Shown here: piece after piece, positions 60,854 to 64,000 of the stretch
How positions within the stretch are numbered: the first letter of the stretch is position 1
Layout: the number at the start of each line of letters is the position of its first letter
Assembly (NCBI RefSeq): GCF_008807375.1
Contig: NZ_CP043311.1
Coordinates: 4,506,001 to 4,570,000, forward strand
Direction: 5' to 3'
From: Pseudomonas lalkuanensis
GTDB lineage: Bacteria > Pseudomonadota > Gammaproteobacteria > Pseudomonadales > Pseudomonadaceae
Length of the DNA stretch: 64,000 bases
Made by a program: the position numbers and the translations under genes
The notes under the pieces: generated by a model
The model's database searches: none
Told to the model about the DNA's origin: nothing
What the model saw: the letters and a program-made list of their open reading frames with translations, nothing else

Positions 60854-61962
60854 TGCAACTCCTTGAGGTGGTCGAGCTTGACCACGCGGGTAACGGGGTG
60901 GAAGGGACGCGCGGCGCCGACCCAGCGCAGGCAGAAGGTGCCGTCGGCGTGGCCGGCGGTTTCCAGCCAGTTGGGCAGGCCCGGGTCGCGGTGGCTCAGC
61001 ACCATGCGCACGCCGCCGCGCGCGTCCGGCTGCGCCGAATGCTTGTTCAGGCAGATGCGGTGATGGCGGTAGTCGAGGGACTCCATCCAGTAGTTGTTGA
61101 TCTGCAGGTTCCAGAAATCGCAGTCCGGCACCTGGTCGACGTCGATCAGCAGCGCCTCGTCCTCCGCCAGCGACCAGTAGCCGTGGTAGTAGAAGATGTT
61201 CGGGTCGCCGCCCACCGACTGGCACAGGGCCTGGTCCGCCGGCGGCAACTGGTTGGTATGGGCCTGGTAGCCCTGGGCCCAGTTGGCGAACAGCCGCGCG
61301 GTGTTCTCGACGAAGCTGGCGACCCGCCCCAGGCTCTGCTGCAGGCGTTCCGCGCTCAGCGGTTCGGGCTTCTGCTGGCTGTCCAGGCGTTCGATGCGCA
61401 GCTGCGCGGGCTGCTCGCTGGCGCGGTCGAGAAAGGTCTGACGGACGATCAGCGCATTGCTCTCGGGCTCCAGGCGCAGCCAGTTGCCGGCTTTCACGGG
61501 TTCCCGGCTGAGGGTGATTTCGAAACTGCCGTCAGCGGCGAGCTGCAGTTGGCTGGCGTCGATGAAGCCGGTCTGGATCATCTTGCCGTCGCTTTCGTAG
61601 CCGCCCTTCTGGGTACCGAAACTGAGGTAGGACACACTCCCCCGGCGGCCACTGACGCGGTACTGGTTCGCGCCGTTGAGGCGGGCGTACTGGTAGAGGT
61701 TGTCCGGGTTGTCGGCGCCGATCTTCGCGGTCTCGTGGGACGGTGAGAAAAAGCCGGGGAAGTCCGGATCGGCGAACTCCAGGTGCATTTCCAGGGCGAT
61801 GCGCAGCAGGCGAGTGAGGTAGCGGAAACCCTCGGCGCGGGTCTGCGCATCGCCGGGTGCCTCGCTTCGCAGGATCTGCTCGCCACTGCGTTTGAGCTGG
61901 TCGCAGAAATCGCTCCAGACCTGCCCGGTCAGCACCTGCTGTTCGACTCCATCTGTGGCCAT
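60850..61962 (-). CDS. DUF1214 domain protein coupled to the sulfotransferase
   Basis: The 370-residue protein is cytoplasmic by sequence, with no signal or membrane segment. The C-terminal part (FWNLQINNYWMESLDYRHHRICLNK, WLETAGHADGTFCLRWVGA) matches the DUF1214 pattern. The function of DUF1214 is unknown. Its start has AGAGGAG, and its stop overlaps the sulfotransferase start (ATGA). It is the first gene of the minus-strand group and is divergent from the SRPBCC gene. Confidence 0.8.
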   Translation of the reverse strand: MATDGVEQQVLTGQVWSDFCDQLKRSGEQILRSEAPGDAQTRAEGFRYLTRLLRIALEMHLEFADPDFPGFFSPSHETAKIGADNPDNLYQYARLNGANQYRVSGRRGSVSYLSFGTQKGGYESDGKMIQTGFIDASQLQLAADGSFEITLSREPVKAGNWLRLEPESNALIVRQTFLDRASEQPAQLRIERLDSQQKPEPLSAERLQQSLGRVASFVENTARLFANWAQGYQAHTNQLPPADQALCQSVGGDPNIFYYHGYWSLAEDEALLIDVDQVPDCDFWNLQINNYWMESLDYRHHRICLNKHSAQPDARGGVRMVLSHRDPGLPNWLETAGHADGTFCLRWVGAARPFHPVTRVVKLDHLKELQ

Positions 61963-62074
61963 TTCGGTCTCCTCTGGTCCGGCGGATAGCCCGCCACTGC
62001 GGAAACCTTAGGGAGATGGACAGGACGGATTCTTCGTCCGGGCGGACTAAATCACCGGCTGGCTCGCTTCTGGA

Positions 62075-62136
62075 TGTAGAAGCGCGCTCGCTCGCGAAAG
62101 CGGAGCGCAACATTCGCCAGCAAGCTGGCTCCTACA
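62075..62136. repeat. Degenerate REP-like inverted repeat
   Basis: TGTAGAAGCGCGCTCGCTCGCGAA (62075-62098) is partly complementary to 62113-62136. It lies in the 287-bp divergent region and is a worn copy of the repeat at 15771. Confidence 0.5.
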
Positions 62137-62249
62137 GCTCCGTAGCCCCAGCCCTAGTCCACCCGGACGAGGAACTGGCGGCAGCGGGCGCGGAGCATCG
62201 GCCGGATCGGCGCCGCACGGTGCGGTGCCTGACTCCCGAGGAATCCCCG

Positions 62250-62720
62250 ATGGCTGATGAGAAGAACCTGGTGCGGTCGCTGACCGTGGATATCGCCGCC
62301 CCCGCCGAGCTGGTCTGGTCGGTGCTGGTGGACCTTGCGCGCTACCCCGAATGGAACCCCTTCACCGTGAGGGTGGAGTCGAGCCTGCGCCTCGGCGAGC
62401 CGGTGAACCTGTACCTGCCCAACCCCGCCAGTCCCGGCGAGCTGCTCCATGTGGTCGAGCAACTGGCCAGCTTCGAACCGCCGCGCCTGCTGGCCTGGGA
62501 AATGCACGCCAGCGCGAACAATCCCGACGCCGCGCGCCGTGAACAGCTGATCGAAGCCACCGGGGCCCAGAGTTGCCGCTACCACACCACCGACCTGTTC
62601 CTCGGCGCCACTGCCGACCAGGTGATGGAACTGCACGGCCCTTGGGTCAAGCAGGGCTTCGACGCGGTGGCCCTGGCGGTCAAGGCACGCGCCGAAGCGC
62701 TGTTCGCCGAGAGCCGCTGA
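62250..62720 (+). CDS. SRPBCC (START-like) ligand-binding protein
   Basis: The 156-residue protein begins with [31 protein letters not shown], the polyketide-cyclase/START signature. The fold makes a hydrophobic pocket that binds a lipid or polycyclic molecule. ATG 62250 has GAGG. It lies between a divergent DUF1214 gene and cysD, so it may bind or present the acceptor of the sulfotransferase. That is inference. Confidence 0.8.
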   Translation: MADEKNLVRSLTVDIAAPAELVWSVLVDLARYPEWNPFTVRVESSLRLGEPVNLYLPNPASPGELLHVVEQLASFEPPRLLAWEMHASANNPDAARREQLIEATGAQSCRYHTTDLFLGATADQVMELHGPWVKQGFDAVALAVKARAEALFAESR

Positions 62721-62823
62721 AACTTCGTCTGCTCGGACGAAGAACCCCCGGCAGCGCATTCCCTACCGTGGAAAAAAGCCGGCTCGCCCCGCGTGGAGCC
62801 GGCCCCACCCAAGGAGGCAAGCG

Positions 62824-63720
62824 ATGCTGACTCACCTGCAACGCCTGGAAGCCGAAAGCGTCCAGATCATCCGCGAAGTGGTCGCCGAGTGTGAAAACCC
62901 GGTGATGCTCTACTCCATCGGCAAGGACAGTGCGGTGATGCTGCACCTGGCGCTGAAGGCCTTCGCGCCGGGCAAACCGCCCTTCCCCCTGCTGCACGTG
63001 GACACCACCTGGAAGTTCCGCGAAATGATCGCCTTCCGCGACCAGACCGCCGAACGCCTGGGCCTCGAACTGCTGGTGCACATCAACCCGGAAGGCCAGG
63101 AACGCGGGATCAACCCCTTCACCCACGGTTCTGCACTGCACACCGATATCTGGAAGACCCAGGGGCTGAAGCAGGCCCTGGACCTGTACGGCTTCGACGC
63201 GGCCTTCGGCGGTGCCCGGCGCGATGAAGAGAAGTCCCGGGCCAAGGAGCGCGTGTTCTCGATCCGCTCCGAACAGCACCGCTGGGACCCCAAGCAGCAG
63301 CGCCCCGAACTCTGGCGCCTGTACAACACCCGCAAGCGCAAGGGCGAAAGCCTGCGGGTGTTCCCGCTCTCCAACTGGACCGAGCTGGATATCTGGCAAT
63401 ACATCTACCTCGAAGGCATTCCCATCGTGCCGCTCTATTTCGCCCGGGAGCGCCCGGTGGTGAGCCGCGACGGCACCCTGATCATGGTCGATGACGAGCG
63501 CCTGCCGCTGCTCCCCGGCGAAAGCCCCGAACTGCGCAAGGTGCGCTTCCGCACCCTTGGCTGCTACCCCCTGACCGGTGCCATCGACAGCGACGCCGAC
63601 AACCTCCCGGCAATCATCCAGGAAATGCTGGTGAGCCGTACCTCCGAGCGCCAGGGTCGGCTGATCGACAGCGATTCGGCCGGTTCCATGGAGAAGAAGA
63701 AACAAGAGGGCTACTTCTGA
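62824..63720 (+). CDS. cysD: Sulfate adenylyltransferase subunit 2 (CysD/NodP)
   Basis: CysD forms adenylyl sulfate from ATP and sulfate with the GTPase CysN. The 298-residue protein has the PP-loop SIGKDSAV (31-38), [23 protein letters not shown] and the C-terminal [12 protein letters not shown]. The protein is slightly shorter than the P. aeruginosa CysD I recall (305) and differs from it in several stretches, for example [16 protein letters not shown]. This may be a second, NodP-like copy. AAGGAGG precedes ATG 62824. Its stop overlaps cysN by one base. Confidence 0.93.
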   Translation: MLTHLQRLEAESVQIIREVVAECENPVMLYSIGKDSAVMLHLALKAFAPGKPPFPLLHVDTTWKFREMIAFRDQTAERLGLELLVHINPEGQERGINPFTHGSALHTDIWKTQGLKQALDLYGFDAAFGGARRDEEKSRAKERVFSIRSEQHRWDPKQQRPELWRLYNTRKRKGESLRVFPLSNWTELDIWQYIYLEGIPIVPLYFARERPVVSRDGTLIMVDDERLPLLPGESPELRKVRFRTLGCYPLTGAIDSDADNLPAIIQEMLVSRTSERQGRLIDSDSAGSMEKKKQEGYF

Positions 63721-64000
63721 TGAACGCCAGGATCGAACTTGACCAGTACCTCGAACAGCAACAACACAAGGACCTGCTGCGCTTCATCACCTGCGGCAGC
63801 GTCGACGACGGCAAGAGCACCCTGATCGGTCGCCTGCTGTACGAAACCAAGGTGCTCTTCGAAGACCAGCTCGGCCAGTTGGAGGCGGACTCGAAAAAGC
63901 TCGGCACCCAGGGCGGCGAACTGGATTTCGCCCTGCTGGTGGACGGCCTGGCGGCCGAGCGCGAGCAAGGCATCACCATCGACGTCGCCTACCGCTTCTT
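63720..64000 (+). CDS. cysN: Sulfate adenylyltransferase subunit 1 (CysN, possibly CysNC), 5' part
   Basis: The gene is cut at the right window edge after 93 codons. It begins [22 protein letters not shown] and has the GTPase P-loop [16 protein letters not shown] at about residues 26-41. The stretch [15 protein letters not shown] is the switch region. CysN is a GTPase that drives APS formation. Many Pseudomonas versions carry a C-terminal APS kinase (CysC) that makes PAPS; whether this one does cannot be seen here. The start overlaps the cysD stop by one base (TGATG). Confidence 0.93.
   Translation, partial: MNARIELDQYLEQQQHKDLLRFITCGSVDDGKSTLIGRLLYETKVLFEDQLGQLEADSKKLGTQGGELDFALLVDGLAAEREQGITIDVAYRF

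Overview
The window looks like a chromosomal stretch of a GC-rich Pseudomonas. The grounds are gene content and order (argG-motY-pyrC-rnt-peroxiredoxin-bfd-bfr-grxD-argF; glpK/glpR/glpD; a second glycine-cleavage operon with a sigma54 activator; a TtgR-type repressor divergent from an RND pump), Pseudomonas-style regulatory sites (ArgR 21-bp direct repeats, Fur box, TtgR operator) and Pseudomonas-type intergenic palindromes. I see no rRNA, tRNA, CRISPR array, insertion sequence or prophage. Coding density is high, and 54 genes are called, two of them cut by the window edges.

Layout. 1-2054: truncated molybdate permease gene behind a Mo-box, a GAF/degenerate-GGDEF protein, glyoxalase I. 2150-8865: arginine and pyrimidine synthesis (argG, pyrC), motY, rnt, a 2-Cys peroxiredoxin, the iron-storage pair bfd/bfr and grxD. 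8959-15743: a molybdopterin oxidoreductase, an unknown lipoprotein, a membrane diguanylate cyclase, and argF overlapping an orphan ABC ATPase. 15836-23200: PhzF-like isomerase, amino-acid-type periplasmic binding protein, glycerol regulon (glpK, glpR, glpD) with ybaK, and an exported alpha/beta hydrolase. 23473-30470: a catabolic cluster of ureohydrolase, aldehyde dehydrogenase, 57-residue membrane protein, NCS1 transporter and GMC alcohol dehydrogenase, with a divergent LysR regulator. 30493-40644: a GcsR-like sigma54 activator, a -24/-12 promoter, then gcvH-gcvP-glyA-sdaA-gcvT-lipA. 40844-44158: metE/metR divergent pair. 44583-49014: type I secretion system without an adjacent substrate gene. 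49532-56095: ttgR/ttgABC efflux. 56408-58761: small exported protein, LapG-type protease, DHH phosphoesterase. 58777-64000: SDR, PAPS-type sulfotransferase and DUF1214 genes divergent from an SRPBCC gene and cysD-cysN.

Two gene sets are the best candidates for undescribed pathways. The first (23473-30470) has the enzymes expected to oxidise a guanidino-alcohol to an acid and release urea. Its LysR gene sits 22 bp before the glycine-cleavage activator gene, which suggests a product that feeds glycine catabolism, for example guanidinoacetate to glycine. The second (58777-64000) places a sulfotransferase beside genes for sulfate activation, which suggests a dedicated sulfation pathway for an unknown acceptor. 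Both are inferences from gene content.

Regulation that can be read directly: ArgR operators at argG and argF, a Fur box inside the bfd promoter, a GlpR-like dyad at glpD with a half-site at glpK, MetR-like dyads between metE and metR, a TtgR operator, and the sigma54 promoter of the gcv operon.
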